Shown here in pieces: positions 26,741-35,410 of a DNA stretch of 64,000 nucleotides; within the stretch, counting starts at the first letter, position 1, and every line of letters begins with the position of its first letter. This stretch comes from Pseudomonas cuatrocienegasensis. GTDB lineage: Bacteria > Pseudomonadota > Gammaproteobacteria > Pseudomonadales > Pseudomonadaceae. Location of the stretch: positions 39,768-103,767 of the forward strand of contig NZ_FOFP01000008.1 in NCBI RefSeq assembly GCF_900110925.1. The letters are read 5' to 3'. The translations under genes and the position numbers were made by a program. The notes under the pieces were generated by a model. The model saw only the letters and a program-made list of their open reading frames with translations. It did no database searches and was not told the DNA's origin.

Positions 26741-26845
26741 GGGAGGCGCTTCAGCGGCGACGCTAAAGCGCAGCGCCTCCCGGCCCAGGTCGCAACGCGG
26801 GGCATCTGTCGCTCTTTGTGTAGGAGCGAATTTATTCGCGATAAA
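26741..26845. repeat. REP hairpins
   Basis: GGGAGGCGCTTCAGCGGCGA...AGCGCCTCCC is an inverted pair at 26741-26781; a GTAGGAGCGAATTTATTCGC copy follows at 26819-26845. The 320-bp gap before the flavoprotein gene holds these and the palindrome at 26996. Confidence 0.75.
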
Positions 26846-26995
26846 TCGTGCACACGCCACAGCTATCGCGGCTAAAGCGAAGCGCCGCCCTATCCCTTCC
26901 ACGGTCTTGCAGTCCGCTAAACGCACACTATCGCCCCCACCATGCCAGCAACCCTGCCTCCGCCCTTGGCGCTCAGCCAAGGCAACTATAGAATC

Positions 26996-27010
26996 TGGAA
27001 CATCATTCCA
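26996..27010. promoter_or_regulatory. IclR-like palindrome before the flavoprotein gene
   Basis: TGGAACATCATTCCA is a TGGAA-N5-TTCCA palindrome, closely matching the site before the GFO/IDH/MocA oxidoreductase operon (18581-18595). It ends 32 bp before the start codon, where it could block transcription. Confidence 0.6.
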
Positions 27011-27042
27011 ATAAATCCAAATCCAGTTTCAGGAGATTGACC

Positions 27043-28764
27043 ATGGCCCACGCCGACCTCGAGTGCGACCTGCTGATCGTCGGCTCCGGCGCCGCCGGCC
27101 TGGCCGCGGCCGTAACCGCCGCCTGGCACGGGCAGACGGTCATCCTGGTCGAAAAAGACGCAGTATTCGGCGGCGCTACGGCCTGGTCCGGCGGCTGGCT
27201 ATGGGCGCCGCGTAACCCGCTGGCACGCCGCGCCGGGATCGTTGAAAACATCGAACAGCCGCGCACCTACCTGCGTCACTGCCTGGGCGAGCACTACAAC
27301 GCCGAGCTGGTCGACGCCTTTCTCGAAGCCTGCCCGCAGATGGTGGCGTTCTTCGAGCAGCACAGCCGGCTGCAATTTGCCGACGGCAACGCCATCCCCG
27401 ATATGCGCGGCGAAGCACCTGGCGCCGCCACCGGCGGTCATCAGGTGATCGCCGCGCCCTATGACGCACGCGAGGTCGGCGCCCTGCTGCCACGCCTGCG
27501 CACGACCATGCCCGAGACCTCGTTTATCGGCATGCCGATCATGGCCGGCGCGGACCTGATGGCGTTTCTCACCCTGACCCGCTCGATCAAATCCGCCGTG
27601 CACGTTGCCAAACGCGTGACCACCCACCTCTACCACCTGGCGCGTTATGGCCGCGCCATGCACCTGGTCAATGGCGTAGCGCTGGTCGCACGGCTGGCCA
27701 AGTCGGCGGATGACTTAGGCGTGCAACTGATCGAGTCGGCGCCGGCCAAACGCCTGCTGCGCGAAAACGGCCGGGTCTGTGGCGCCGTGGTGCAGCGGGG
27801 TGATGGCGAGCAGCGCATTCACGCACGCCAAGGCGTGCTGCTGGCGGCCGGCGGCTTCGCCCATGACATCGAGCGCCGCCGCCAACTGTTCCCACGCACG
27901 CCCAGCGGCCACGAGCACCTGGCGTTGCCGCCGCCATCCTGCAACGGCGACGGCCTGCGCCTGGGTGAAGACGTTGGCGCCGTGCTCAATACCGCGCTGA
28001 AATCACCCGTGGCCTGGGCACCGGTGTCGCGCGTGCCCTACCCGGACGGCCGCGTCGGCCACTTCCCGCACATCATCGACCGCGGCAAGCCGGGGCTGAT
28101 CGCCGTACTGCGCAGCGGCCGACGCTTCGTCAACGAAGCCGAGGGCTACTACGACTTCGTTGCCGCCCTGCTCGAGGCGGTGCCGGAGGGCGAAGAGGTC
28201 TGCTGCTGGCTGATCTGCGATCAGCGCTTTATCCGCCGTTACGGCCTCGGTATCGCCCGCCCGGCGCCAGTACCGCTGCGGTCGGTGCTGCGCAGCGGCT
28301 ACCTCAAACGCGGCCATACCATTGAGGCCCTGGCCCACGCCTGCGGCATCGACCCGCTGGGCCTGTTGCAGACCCTGGCCGACTACAACCGCCACGCCCA
28401 ACAAGGTGAAGACCCGGCCTTCGGCCGCGGCAGCACAGCCTTCAACCGCCGCAGCGGCGACGCCAGCCACACAGGGCCTAACCCCTGCGTAGCCCCCATC
28501 GAGCGCGGTCCCTTCTATGCGGTAAAGGTCGAACCCGGTAGCTTCGCCACCTTCGCCGGCCTCAAAACCAACGGCCAGGCCCAGGTGCAGGATGCCAACA
28601 ACCAACCAATCCCCGGCCTCTACGCCGCCGGCAGCGACATGGCCAGCGTGATGGGCGGCCACTACCCTTCCGGCGGCATCAACCTGGGGCCGGCGATAAC
28701 CTTTGGCTATGTGGCGGCGCGGCATGCGGCGGGTGTTGAGGCGTATGAAACGGAGTTGGACTGA
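27043..28764 (+). CDS. FAD-dependent dehydrogenase, 3-ketosteroid-delta1-dehydrogenase-like
   Basis: 573 residues of the FAD_binding_2 (fumarate reductase/KstD) family. The dinucleotide site is CDLLIVGSGAAGLAAAVTAA, followed by GGATAWSGGWLWAP, the pattern of KstD-type enzymes. Near the C-terminus PGLYAAGSDMASVMGGHYPS and GINLGPAITFGY complete the FAD site, with a Tyr where KstD has a catalytic one. These enzymes introduce double bonds next to a carbonyl in ring compounds. No steroid genes are nearby, so a hydroaromatic ring compound is a better guess here. AGGAG lies 7 nt before ATG 27043. It shares an operator-like palindrome with the oxidoreductase operon. Confidence 0.85.
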   Translation: MAHADLECDLLIVGSGAAGLAAAVTAAWHGQTVILVEKDAVFGGATAWSGGWLWAPRNPLARRAGIVENIEQPRTYLRHCLGEHYNAELVDAFLEACPQMVAFFEQHSRLQFADGNAIPDMRGEAPGAATGGHQVIAAPYDAREVGALLPRLRTTMPETSFIGMPIMAGADLMAFLTLTRSIKSAVHVAKRVTTHLYHLARYGRAMHLVNGVALVARLAKSADDLGVQLIESAPAKRLLRENGRVCGAVVQRGDGEQRIHARQGVLLAAGGFAHDIERRRQLFPRTPSGHEHLALPPPSCNGDGLRLGEDVGAVLNTALKSPVAWAPVSRVPYPDGRVGHFPHIIDRGKPGLIAVLRSGRRFVNEAEGYYDFVAALLEAVPEGEEVCCWLICDQRFIRRYGLGIARPAPVPLRSVLRSGYLKRGHTIEALAHACGIDPLGLLQTLADYNRHAQQGEDPAFGRGSTAFNRRSGDASHTGPNPCVAPIERGPFYAVKVEPGSFATFAGLKTNGQAQVQDANNQPIPGLYAAGSDMASVMGGHYPSGGINLGPAITFGYVAARHAAGVEAYETELD

Positions 28765-29405
28765 GGGTGGTTGACTGCAGAGGCTTGCCCAGCAATTTGC
28801 TTTCTGGCAAGGGATGAAGGGCTCATCTTGCGCAAGTGTCGCGTTGATCCACTGAAGCAGCAGAGCGATCAGTAGGCCGATCAGCAGTTCGCGAGCGATG
28901 GAGAGTATCTGGTCGATTATGCGCTGGCGCATGTGGTTGTCCCGGTTAATTGAAGGGACACCCATTTAATGGCCACTTTTCGCGTGCCAGTAGCACCTAC
29001 GAAAAATTCGTCGCTCCTCAGATTGGGGACTCACGCAGGCACCAATGCATACCTTTAGGCGTGTCACCAGGTAAGCTGAAACTATTTCGACGAAGGCAAA
29101 ACGGGGTGTATTGCCCGCGAAGCGCGACCTTCACCTCATTGAATATTCTCGCTGATGACTACCGCCGGCGTGATGGCGATATAGCTTTCACGGTCAGCAC
29201 CCTCCGCTTTAGGCCGATAGTCACTGCGGTGTGACGCTGGTCAACTGGAATGCAATTGACTGGTTAATGGCTCTGCAAATACGCGGTCAAGTCAGTGCAA
29301 TTTCACACAGAGCGAAGCAAGGCCTGTCGCGGGGTCTTCGCTTAGCGGTGCGCGCGGCGCACCCTACGGGTGATTTGCGCCACCTAGCAGAAAGGCTAAA
29401 CGCGT
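28765..29405. other. 640-bp gap with no convincing gene
   Basis: On the minus strand from 28932 a frame begins MRQRIIDQILSIARELLIGL then LIALLLQWINATLAQDEP, which looks like a real membrane-peptide start, but it runs on antisense into the flavoprotein gene and has no proper end. On the plus strand short frames at 28950-29234 resemble nothing known. GCGCGGCGCACCCTACGGG near 29350 is one copy of a repeat also found at 29975 and 40941. The stretch reads as worn-down genes. Confidence 0.4.
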
Positions 29406-29477
29406 GTAGGCGCGAAGGGGGCGCCTAGCCTTTATTCGCGATTGTGCCGCGAATTTCGCGAATAAATTCGCTCCTAC
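29406..29477. repeat. Inverted pair of REP hairpins
   Basis: GTAGGCGCGAAGGGGGCGCC...TTTATTCGCGA at the left and TCGCGAATAAATTCGCTCCTAC at the right, downstream of pcaC. Confidence 0.8.
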
Positions 29478-29510
29478 CGGTTATGCGACAGCCTATTGTT
29501 ACATTCCCAT

Positions 29511-29546
29511 AAAAAACCGCCGCACGGCGCAAGCACCGGCGGCGGT
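29511..29546 (-). terminator. Rho-independent terminator of pcaC
   Basis: On the minus strand ACCGCCGC and GCGGCGGT pair around a GC-rich loop and are followed by six Ts. It ends the pcaB-pcaD-pcaC transcript. Confidence 0.85.
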
Positions 29547-29560
29547 CGAGGGAAGCGGGT

Positions 29561-29956
29561 TTAGTCTTGCAGCGATTCCACGCCCATTTCGTCCCAGACT
29601 TCTTCGGCCAGGTGGAAGGTGGCGTTGGCTGCCGGGATGCCGCAGTAGATCGCGCTTTGCATCAGCACTTCCTTGATCTCCTCGCGGGTCACGCCGTTGT
29701 TTTTCGCCGCCTTGAGGTGCAGGCGCAGTTCCCCTTCGCGGTTCATGCCGATCAGCATGGCGATGGTGATCAGGCTGCGGGTGTGGCGCGGCAGGCCGGG
29801 GCGGGTCCAGATATCGCCCCAGGCATGGCGGGTGATCATCTCCTGGAATTCTTCGTTGAACGGCGTGAGTTTTTCCAGGCTGCGGTCGACGTGGGCGTCG
29901 CCCAGCACCGCGCGGCGCACCTGCATGCCGGCTTCGTAGCGTTGTTTTTCGTCCAT
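29561..29956 (-). CDS. pcaC: 4-carboxymuconolactone decarboxylase
   Basis: Cytosolic enzyme that decarboxylates 4-carboxymuconolactone to 3-oxoadipate enol-lactone. 131 residues, the normal stand-alone PcaC length. GDAHVDRSLEKLTPFNEEFQ, ITRHAWGDIWTRPGL and the HLKAAKNNGVTREEIKE region are typical, and the proton-donor region near AIYCGIPAANATFHLAEE is intact. It is last in the pcaB-pcaD-pcaC run and is separated from pcaD by an 84-bp inverted-repeat spacer. Confidence 0.97.
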   Translation of the reverse strand: MDEKQRYEAGMQVRRAVLGDAHVDRSLEKLTPFNEEFQEMITRHAWGDIWTRPGLPRHTRSLITIAMLIGMNREGELRLHLKAAKNNGVTREEIKEVLMQSAIYCGIPAANATFHLAEEVWDEMGVESLQD

Positions 29957-29974
29957 CTCAAACTCCGGTTGGGT

Positions 29975-30031
29975 GGTGCGCGCGGCGCACCCTACGGGGA
30001 TCGTGGTTCCGTAGGGTGCGCCGTGCGCACC
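29975..30031. repeat. Inverted repeat between pcaC and pcaD
   Basis: GGTGCGCGCGGCGCACCCTA and GTAGGGTGCGCCGTGCGCAC flank a short spacer. The same sequence family occurs at 40941-40990 and as a single arm near 29350. Confidence 0.75.
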
Positions 30032-30040
30032 ATAACGATC

Positions 30041-30829
30041 TCAAGCCTTGAGGAAATCCAACAGCGCCTGGGTAAAAGCATCGCCAGCCTCGACGTTGGA
30101 CAGGTGCGCGGCGTGGAACTCGACCAACTGCGCGCCAGCAATCTGCTGTTGCATAAAGCGGCCATGTTCGGGGGTAGTCACCACATCCGCCGTGCCGCAG
30201 ACGATCAGGGTCGGCGCGCTGATGCGGGCGATTTGCTCGCGGTAGTCCGCATCGCGCACAGCGGCGCAGTTGGCGGCGTAACCCTCGGGGGAAGTCTGCG
30301 CGAGCATGCCGACGATGGGCTCGACCTTGTCCCCATGGGCCTCGGCGAACTCGGCGGTAAACCAGCGCGCGATGGAGGCATCACGCAGCGCACGCATCGC
30401 CGCCTGGCCGTCGCGCAGGACCATCTCGATGCGCGGGTTCCACACCTCGTCGCTGCCGATCTTCGCGGCGGTGTTGCACAGCACCAGGCGCTGAATGCGC
30501 TCGGGGGCGTTGATGCCCAGCCACTGGCCGATCAGGCCGCCCATGGACAACCCGCAGAAATGCGCCTTGGCGATATCCAGCGCATCGAGCAAGGCCAGCA
30601 CATCGCGGCCGTTCTGCTCGATGCTGTATGGGCCTTCGCTAACCAGCGAAGCGCCATGGCCACGGGTGTCGTAGCGCAGCACCTGGAAGTGCTGGGTAAA
30701 GGCCGGAATCTGTGCGTCCCACATATGCAGGTCGGTGCCCAGGGAGTTGGACAGCACCAGCACCGGCGCACCGGCGGGGCCTTCCAGTAAGTAGTTCAAA
30801 TCGCCATCGGCGAGGCGTACGACAGGCAT
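30041..30829 (-). CDS. pcaD: 3-oxoadipate enol-lactonase
   Basis: Alpha/beta hydrolase that opens 3-oxoadipate enol-lactone to 3-oxoadipate. 262 residues. The nucleophile Ser95 is in FCGLSMGGLIGQWLG, the acid is near Asp215 (VCGTADVVTTPEH) and the His near 242 (FHAAHLSNVEAGDAF), which is the PcaD signature. RYDTRGHGAS is also present. AGGAG lies before ATG 30829. It starts 9 nt after the pcaB stop. Confidence 0.96.
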   Translation of the reverse strand: MPVVRLADGDLNYLLEGPAGAPVLVLSNSLGTDLHMWDAQIPAFTQHFQVLRYDTRGHGASLVSEGPYSIEQNGRDVLALLDALDIAKAHFCGLSMGGLIGQWLGINAPERIQRLVLCNTAAKIGSDEVWNPRIEMVLRDGQAAMRALRDASIARWFTAEFAEAHGDKVEPIVGMLAQTSPEGYAANCAAVRDADYREQIARISAPTLIVCGTADVVTTPEHGRFMQQQIAGAQLVEFHAAHLSNVEAGDAFTQALLDFLKA

Positions 30830-30838
30830 GGATAACTC

Positions 30839-32191
30839 CTAACGCGAAAATTGCGTGTGTTCGGCGACGGCCCGCTCGACCCAACGCCGAGCCTGGCCAA
30901 GGTAATGGGCCGCATCGAGCAGATGATCCAGCTCGGCGGCGGACAGTTGAGCGCTGACCTCGGCATTGGCGCCGAGCACCGCGCGCAGGTGGGCACCCTG
31001 CTGCACCGCCTGGCGGCAGCATTGCTCGATAAGGTGATGGGCAGCGTCACGGCCGATGCGCTGGGCCAGGGCAATACTCACCGCTTCGGCCAGCACCAGG
31101 CCCTGGGTCAACTCCAGGTTGGCGCGCATGCGTGCGGCGTCCACCTCCAGCCCCGGCACCGCTAGCAGCGCCTGCTGCAACGCGCCGGAGACCAGGCAGC
31201 AGAGCTCTGGCAGGGTTTCCCATTCGGCGTGCCACAGGCCGAGGCTGCGCTCGTGCTCCTGGGGCATGGCGGCGAACATGGTGGCGACCAGGCCAGGTGC
31301 GCGGGTGGCCGCGCCGATCAGTACGGCGGCGCCGACCGGGTTGCGTTTATGCGGCATGGTCGAGGAGCCGCCCTTGCCCGGCGCGGCTGGCTCGAAGACT
31401 TCACCGGCCTCGGTTTGCATCAGCAGGCTGAGGTCGCGGCCGAGCTTGCCCAGGCTGCCGGCGATCAGCCCGAGCACACTGGCGAACTCCACCAGGCGGT
31501 CGCGCTGGGTGTGCCAGGGTTGTTCAGGCAGGTTAAGACGCAACTCGGCGGCCAGCGCCTCGGCCACCGGCCAGGCCTGCTCGCCGAGCGCCGCCAGGCT
31601 GCCGGAAGCGCCGCCGAATTGCAGGCACAGCAGGCGCGGCTTGAGTTCCACTAAACGCTGACGATGGCGGGTGACGGCACCGAGCACGCCGGCCAGCTTC
31701 ATGCCCAGGGTTACCGGCGTGGCTTGCTGCAGCCAGGTGCGCCCGGCCAGCGGGGTGTCGGCATGGCGTTCGGCCTGAGCCGCCAGGGCATCGGCCAGGG
31801 TAGCGAGATCGCGTTCTATCAATTCGATGGCCGCGCGCAGTTGCAGCACCAGGCCGCTGTCCATGGCGTCCTGGCTGGTGGCGCCGAGGTGTACATAGCG
31901 TTCGGCCTCGGCATCACTGGCGGCGATACGCTTGCCGAGGGCCTTGACCAGCGGAATGGCCGAGTTGCCGGCGGTGGCGATGGCCTGGGCCAGCGCCGGG
32001 TAATCGTAGAGCTCAGCTTTACAGGCGGCCTCGATGGGCGCCACGGCCTCGGCGGGGATCAGCCCCACGCGTGCCTCGGCCCGCGCCAGAGCGGCCTCGA
32101 AGTCGAGCATGCCCTGCACCCGGCCGGTGTCGCAGAAGATCGCGCGCATGGCCGGGGCGGTGAAGTAGGCATCGAAGAGTTGGTTGCTCAC
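30839..32191 (-). CDS. pcaB: 3-carboxy-cis,cis-muconate cycloisomerase
   Basis: Fumarase/aspartase-superfamily enzyme that converts 3-carboxy-cis,cis-muconate to 4-carboxymuconolactone. 450 residues, the usual size. The superfamily signature GKGGSSTMPHKRNPVGAAVL is near residue 270, and HLGATSQDAMDSGLVLQL holds the first conserved region. The start appears to be GTG 32191 (MSNQLFDAYFT), with only a weak ribosome site upstream. First gene of the pcaB-pcaD-pcaC unit; no PcaR-type palindrome was seen in the 70 bp before it. Confidence 0.96.
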   Translation of the reverse strand: MSNQLFDAYFTAPAMRAIFCDTGRVQGMLDFEAALARAEARVGLIPAEAVAPIEAACKAELYDYPALAQAIATAGNSAIPLVKALGKRIAASDAEAERYVHLGATSQDAMDSGLVLQLRAAIELIERDLATLADALAAQAERHADTPLAGRTWLQQATPVTLGMKLAGVLGAVTRHRQRLVELKPRLLCLQFGGASGSLAALGEQAWPVAEALAAELRLNLPEQPWHTQRDRLVEFASVLGLIAGSLGKLGRDLSLLMQTEAGEVFEPAAPGKGGSSTMPHKRNPVGAAVLIGAATRAPGLVATMFAAMPQEHERSLGLWHAEWETLPELCCLVSGALQQALLAVPGLEVDAARMRANLELTQGLVLAEAVSIALAQRIGRDAAHHLIEQCCRQAVQQGAHLRAVLGANAEVSAQLSAAELDHLLDAAHYLGQARRWVERAVAEHTQFSR

Positions 32192-32280
32192 GTAAGGATG
32201 ATTCCCAGGAGTCTGACGTTAAGTCTAGGGTCGCAGTATGGCTGCGGCGAATCCAGCGTGGTGCCTGAAAAGCTGGCACC

Positions 32281-32446
32281 GTGGGAGGGGCTTTAGCTGC
32301 GACGGCTTAACCCTGTCGCCGCTAAAGCGCCTCCCACGAGCCAGGGTGCAGGCGCGAAGGGGGGGCCTGGCCTTTAATTCGCGATTGGTCTTGGAGCGCT
32401 AGAAGCATCGCGAATAAAGCGGAACGCCGCCCGTTCGCTCCTACAA
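32281..32446. repeat. Cluster of REP hairpins
   Basis: GTGGGAGGGGCTTTAGCTGC...AAAGCGCCTCCCAC at 32281-32337 is one inverted pair; a second lies at 32351-32446 and ends TTCGCTCCTACAAG. They fill the 260-bp gap between pcaB and pcaF. Confidence 0.8.
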
Positions 32447-32454
32447 GTTGAGCA

Positions 32455-33660
32455 TCACACCCGCTCGATCGCCAGCGCCAAGCCCTGCCCCACGCCTACG
32501 CACATGGTCGCCAAGCCGCGCTTGCCGCCGCTTTTTTCCAGCTGGTGCAATGCGGTCAGGACCAGGCGCGTGCCGCTCATACCCAGGGGGTGGCCGAGGG
32601 CGATGGCGCCGCCGTTGGGGTTGACCTGGGGGGCATCGTCGGCCAGGTCGAGGTCACGGGTGACGGCCAGGCCTTGCGCGGCGAAGGCTTCGTTGAGTTC
32701 GATCACGTCGAAGTCGCCAATTGCCAGATCAAGGCGTTGCAGCAGTTTGCGCACCGCCGGCACTGGGCCGTAGCCCATAATGCGCGGCGCCACGCCGGCA
32801 CTGGCCATGCCCAGCACCCGGCCGCGCGGCGTGAGGCCGTACTTGGCCACCGCCTCGGCAGACGCCAGGATCATCGCCGCCGCGCCATCATTGACGCCCG
32901 AGGCGTTGCCGGCGGTGACGGTTTTGCCTTCGCCGTTGACCGGTTTGAGTTTGGCCAGGGCCTCGGCCGTGGTGTCCGGGCGCAGGTGTTCGTCCTGGTC
33001 GATCACCACCTCGCCCTTCTTGGTCTTGATCACCACCGGGACGATTTCTTCGGCGAAGAAGCCGGCTGCCTGGGCGGTACCTGCGCGCTGCTGGCTGCGC
33101 AGGGAAAAGGCGTCCTGGTCGGCGCGCGATACCTGGTAGTCGTCGGCGACGTTGTCGGCAGTCTGCGGCATGGCATCGACGCCGTACTGGGCCTTCATCA
33201 GCGGGTTGATAAAGCGCCAGCCGATGGTGGTGTCTTCGATCTTCTGGCCACGGCCAAAGGCGCTGTCGGCCTTGCCCATCACGTAGGGCGCGCGGGACAT
33301 GGACTCGACGCCGCCGGCGATGGCCAGCTCCATCTCGCCGCTGGCGATGGCGCGAAAGGCGCTGCCCACCGCATCCATACCCGAGGCGCAGAGGCGGTTG
33401 AGGGTCACGCCCGGCACGCTGTCGGGGATGCCGGCCAGCAGCAGGGCCATGCGCGCGACGTTACGGTTGTCCTCACCGGCCTGGTTGGCGCAGCCCATAA
33501 AGACTTCGTCGATGGCCGCCAGGTCGAGCTGCGGGTTGCGCTCGATCAGCGCCTTGAGCGGCACCGCCGCGAGGTCATCGGCGCGCACCGGCGCCAGGCC
33601 GCCGCCGAAACGGCCGATGGCCGTGCGCACAGCATCGCAGATAAAGACGTCGCGGCTCAT
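32455..33660 (-). CDS. pcaF: Beta-ketoadipyl-CoA thiolase
   Basis: Cleaves 3-oxoadipyl-CoA with CoA to succinyl-CoA and acetyl-CoA, the last step of the pathway. 401 residues. The acyl-accepting Cys91 is in [13 protein letters not shown], and His357 ([11 protein letters not shown]) and Cys387 ([10 protein letters not shown]) complete the site. [10 protein letters not shown] is also typical. Its ATG overlaps the pcaJ stop by 4 nt, so pcaI-pcaJ-pcaF are one transcript. Confidence 0.97.
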   Translation of the reverse strand: MSRDVFICDAVRTAIGRFGGGLAPVRADDLAAVPLKALIERNPQLDLAAIDEVFMGCANQAGEDNRNVARMALLLAGIPDSVPGVTLNRLCASGMDAVGSAFRAIASGEMELAIAGGVESMSRAPYVMGKADSAFGRGQKIEDTTIGWRFINPLMKAQYGVDAMPQTADNVADDYQVSRADQDAFSLRSQQRAGTAQAAGFFAEEIVPVVIKTKKGEVVIDQDEHLRPDTTAEALAKLKPVNGEGKTVTAGNASGVNDGAAAMILASAEAVAKYGLTPRGRVLGMASAGVAPRIMGYGPVPAVRKLLQRLDLAIGDFDVIELNEAFAAQGLAVTRDLDLADDAPQVNPNGGAIALGHPLGMSGTRLVLTALHQLEKSGGKRGLATMCVGVGQGLALAIERV

Positions 33661-34439
33661 TCCTCACCCCCGGCCTGGCCGTGGGCGGCCGCGGTGCGCG
33701 CTTCCAGGGCGCGCAGGGCTTCAAGCTCATGGGCGTTCGGCGCTTCGGTCACGGCCAGGTTGTCAGCGAAACGGATGGCCCAGCCGGTGTTCTCGATCAC
33801 CTGCTCGCGGCTCACGCCAGGGTGCAGCGCGGTGACCACGAACTCCTTGCTGCCGGCTTCCGGCTCCATGATGCACAGGTCGGTGATGATGCCCACCGGG
33901 CCCTGGCCTGGCAGGCCCAGACGCTGGCGGTGGTCGCCACCTTCGCCATGGCCGACCGAGGTGATAAAGGCCAGTTTGTCGACAAAGGTGCGGTGCGATT
34001 GCTTGAGGATGATCAGCACTTCCTTGGCGCTGCCGGCAATCTCCGGCGCGCCGCCGGCACCCGGCAAACGGACCTTCGGGTTGCGGTAATCACCGATCAC
34101 CGTGGTGTTGATATTGCCGAACTTGTCGACCTGGGCCGCGCCGAGGAAGCCGACGTCGATACGCCCACCCTGCAGCCAGTAGCGGAAGATCTCGCCAGTC
34201 GGCACCACGGTGTCGGCGGTTTCGGCCAGCTCGCCGTCACCGATGGACAGCGGCAGCACGCTCGGCTTGGCGCCGATGGGGCCGGATTCGTAGATCAATA
34301 CCACGTCCGGCGAGGAGGTCAGGCGCGCCAGGTTGGCGGCTTTGGACGGCAGGCCGATGCCGACGAAGCAGACGGCGCCGTTCTTCAGGCGACGGGCAGC
34401 GGCCACGGTCATCATTTCATTGGTGCTGTAAGCGCTCAT
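33657..34439 (-). CDS. pcaJ: 3-oxoadipate CoA-transferase subunit B
   Basis: 260 residues. With PcaI it moves CoA from succinyl-CoA to 3-oxoadipate. The catalytic Glu is in [13 protein letters not shown], and [20 protein letters not shown] is the family motif. ATG 34439 overlaps the pcaI stop by 1 nt; the frame could also begin at a GTG just before. Coupling to both neighbours is tight, which suits a two-subunit enzyme made in equal amounts. Confidence 0.95.
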   Translation of the reverse strand: MSAYSTNEMMTVAAARRLKNGAVCFVGIGLPSKAANLARLTSSPDVVLIYESGPIGAKPSVLPLSIGDGELAETADTVVPTGEIFRYWLQGGRIDVGFLGAAQVDKFGNINTTVIGDYRNPKVRLPGAGGAPEIAGSAKEVLIILKQSHRTFVDKLAFITSVGHGEGGDHRQRLGLPGQGPVGIITDLCIMEPEAGSKEFVVTALHPGVSREQVIENTGWAIRFADNLAVTEAPNAHELEALRALEARTAAAHGQAGGEE

Positions 34440-35287
34440 CACTTGGCCTCCGCCAGCTTGGTCTGGAATGCCGCGAAATCGGCGGTACCGCGAATGTATT
34501 CATCGATCCAGGCGGTGAAGGTTTCGCGGTCGCGGGCAATCGGGTCCCAGGCCTGGTAGAAGCGGTTGTCGCGCTCGTAGTAGCCGTGGGCGTAGGACGG
34601 ATGGGCGCCACCCGGTACATGGCAAACCGCGGTCAGCGCCCAGCTCGGCAGCACGCAGGCGTTCATCGGCGCGTTGAGGTCGTCGACGATTTCCTCAACC
34701 GTGACGATGCAGCGCTTGGCCGCCAGGGCCGCTTCTTTCTGCACACCGAGGATGCCCCACAGCAGCACGTTGCCCTTGCGGTCGGCCTTCTGCGCGTGGA
34801 TCACGGTGACGTCCGGGCGCACCGAAGGCACGGCGGCCAGCACTTCGCCGGTGAACGGGCAGGTGACGCTCTTGATATACGGGTTGACCTTGGGCAGGTC
34901 GGAGCCGGCATAGGCACGTAGCACGGCAAACGGCAGGCCCGAGGCGCCGGCGACATAGGCGTTGGCCATGTCGGCGTGGCTGTGCTCATCGATTTCCAGG
35001 GCCTGGGGCCAGCCCTTCTCCACCGCGTCACGCAGGCGGTGCAGCGAGCCAACGCCGGGGTTGCCGCCCCAGGAGAAGGTCAGCTTGCGCGCGCAGCCGG
35101 CGCCGATCAGCAGGTCGTAGACCAGGTCCGGGGTCATGCGCACCAGGTGCAGGTCTTTCTTGCCCTGGCGGATGATCTCGTGGGACGCGGCAGTGGGTAT
35201 CAGGTGGGTAAAGCCTTCGAGGGCGACGCAGTCGCCGTCGTGGACATGGCGCGAAATGGCTTCGCCCAGGGTGATGATGTCGGCCAT
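34439..35287 (-). CDS. pcaI: 3-oxoadipate CoA-transferase subunit A
   Basis: 282 residues, partner of PcaJ. LTFSWGGNPGVGSLHRLRDA and the HAQKADRKGNVLLWG motif are typical of the alpha subunit of CoA-transferase family I. First gene of pcaI-pcaJ-pcaF. A PcaR-type operator lies about 95 bp upstream (35382-35396), with a second half-site at 35368, matching known PcaR control of pcaIJ-type operons in P. putida. Confidence 0.95.
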   Translation of the reverse strand: MADIITLGEAISRHVHDGDCVALEGFTHLIPTAASHEIIRQGKKDLHLVRMTPDLVYDLLIGAGCARKLTFSWGGNPGVGSLHRLRDAVEKGWPQALEIDEHSHADMANAYVAGASGLPFAVLRAYAGSDLPKVNPYIKSVTCPFTGEVLAAVPSVRPDVTVIHAQKADRKGNVLLWGILGVQKEAALAAKRCIVTVEEIVDDLNAPMNACVLPSWALTAVCHVPGGAHPSYAHGYYERDNRFYQAWDPIARDRETFTAWIDEYIRGTADFAAFQTKLAEAK

Positions 35288-35367
35288 TGTTGTGTTCTCG
35301 GCTGGGTTGCAAGCAGGGGATAGCTGGTGGCTAAACCTTAGGCTGCAGCCTTTTCGAGAACAATCCG

Positions 35368-35396
35368 ATAATCGCCTTACTGGGCGATTATCGAAC
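35368..35396. promoter_or_regulatory. PcaR-type operator before pcaI
   Basis: On the minus strand GTTCGATAATCGCCC (35396-35382) matches the PcaR consensus GTTCGATAATCGCAC except at one position. An inverted GATAATCGCC follows at 35368. It lies between pcaR and pcaI. Confidence 0.8.
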
Positions 35397-35410
35397 CCAT
35401 TTCATTGCGC

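Noticed and set aside
28003..28965. Minus-strand 320-codon frame
   Set aside because: Mostly antisense to the flavoprotein gene; only its first 35 codons look protein-like, so it is mentioned as a degenerate remnant, not a gene.
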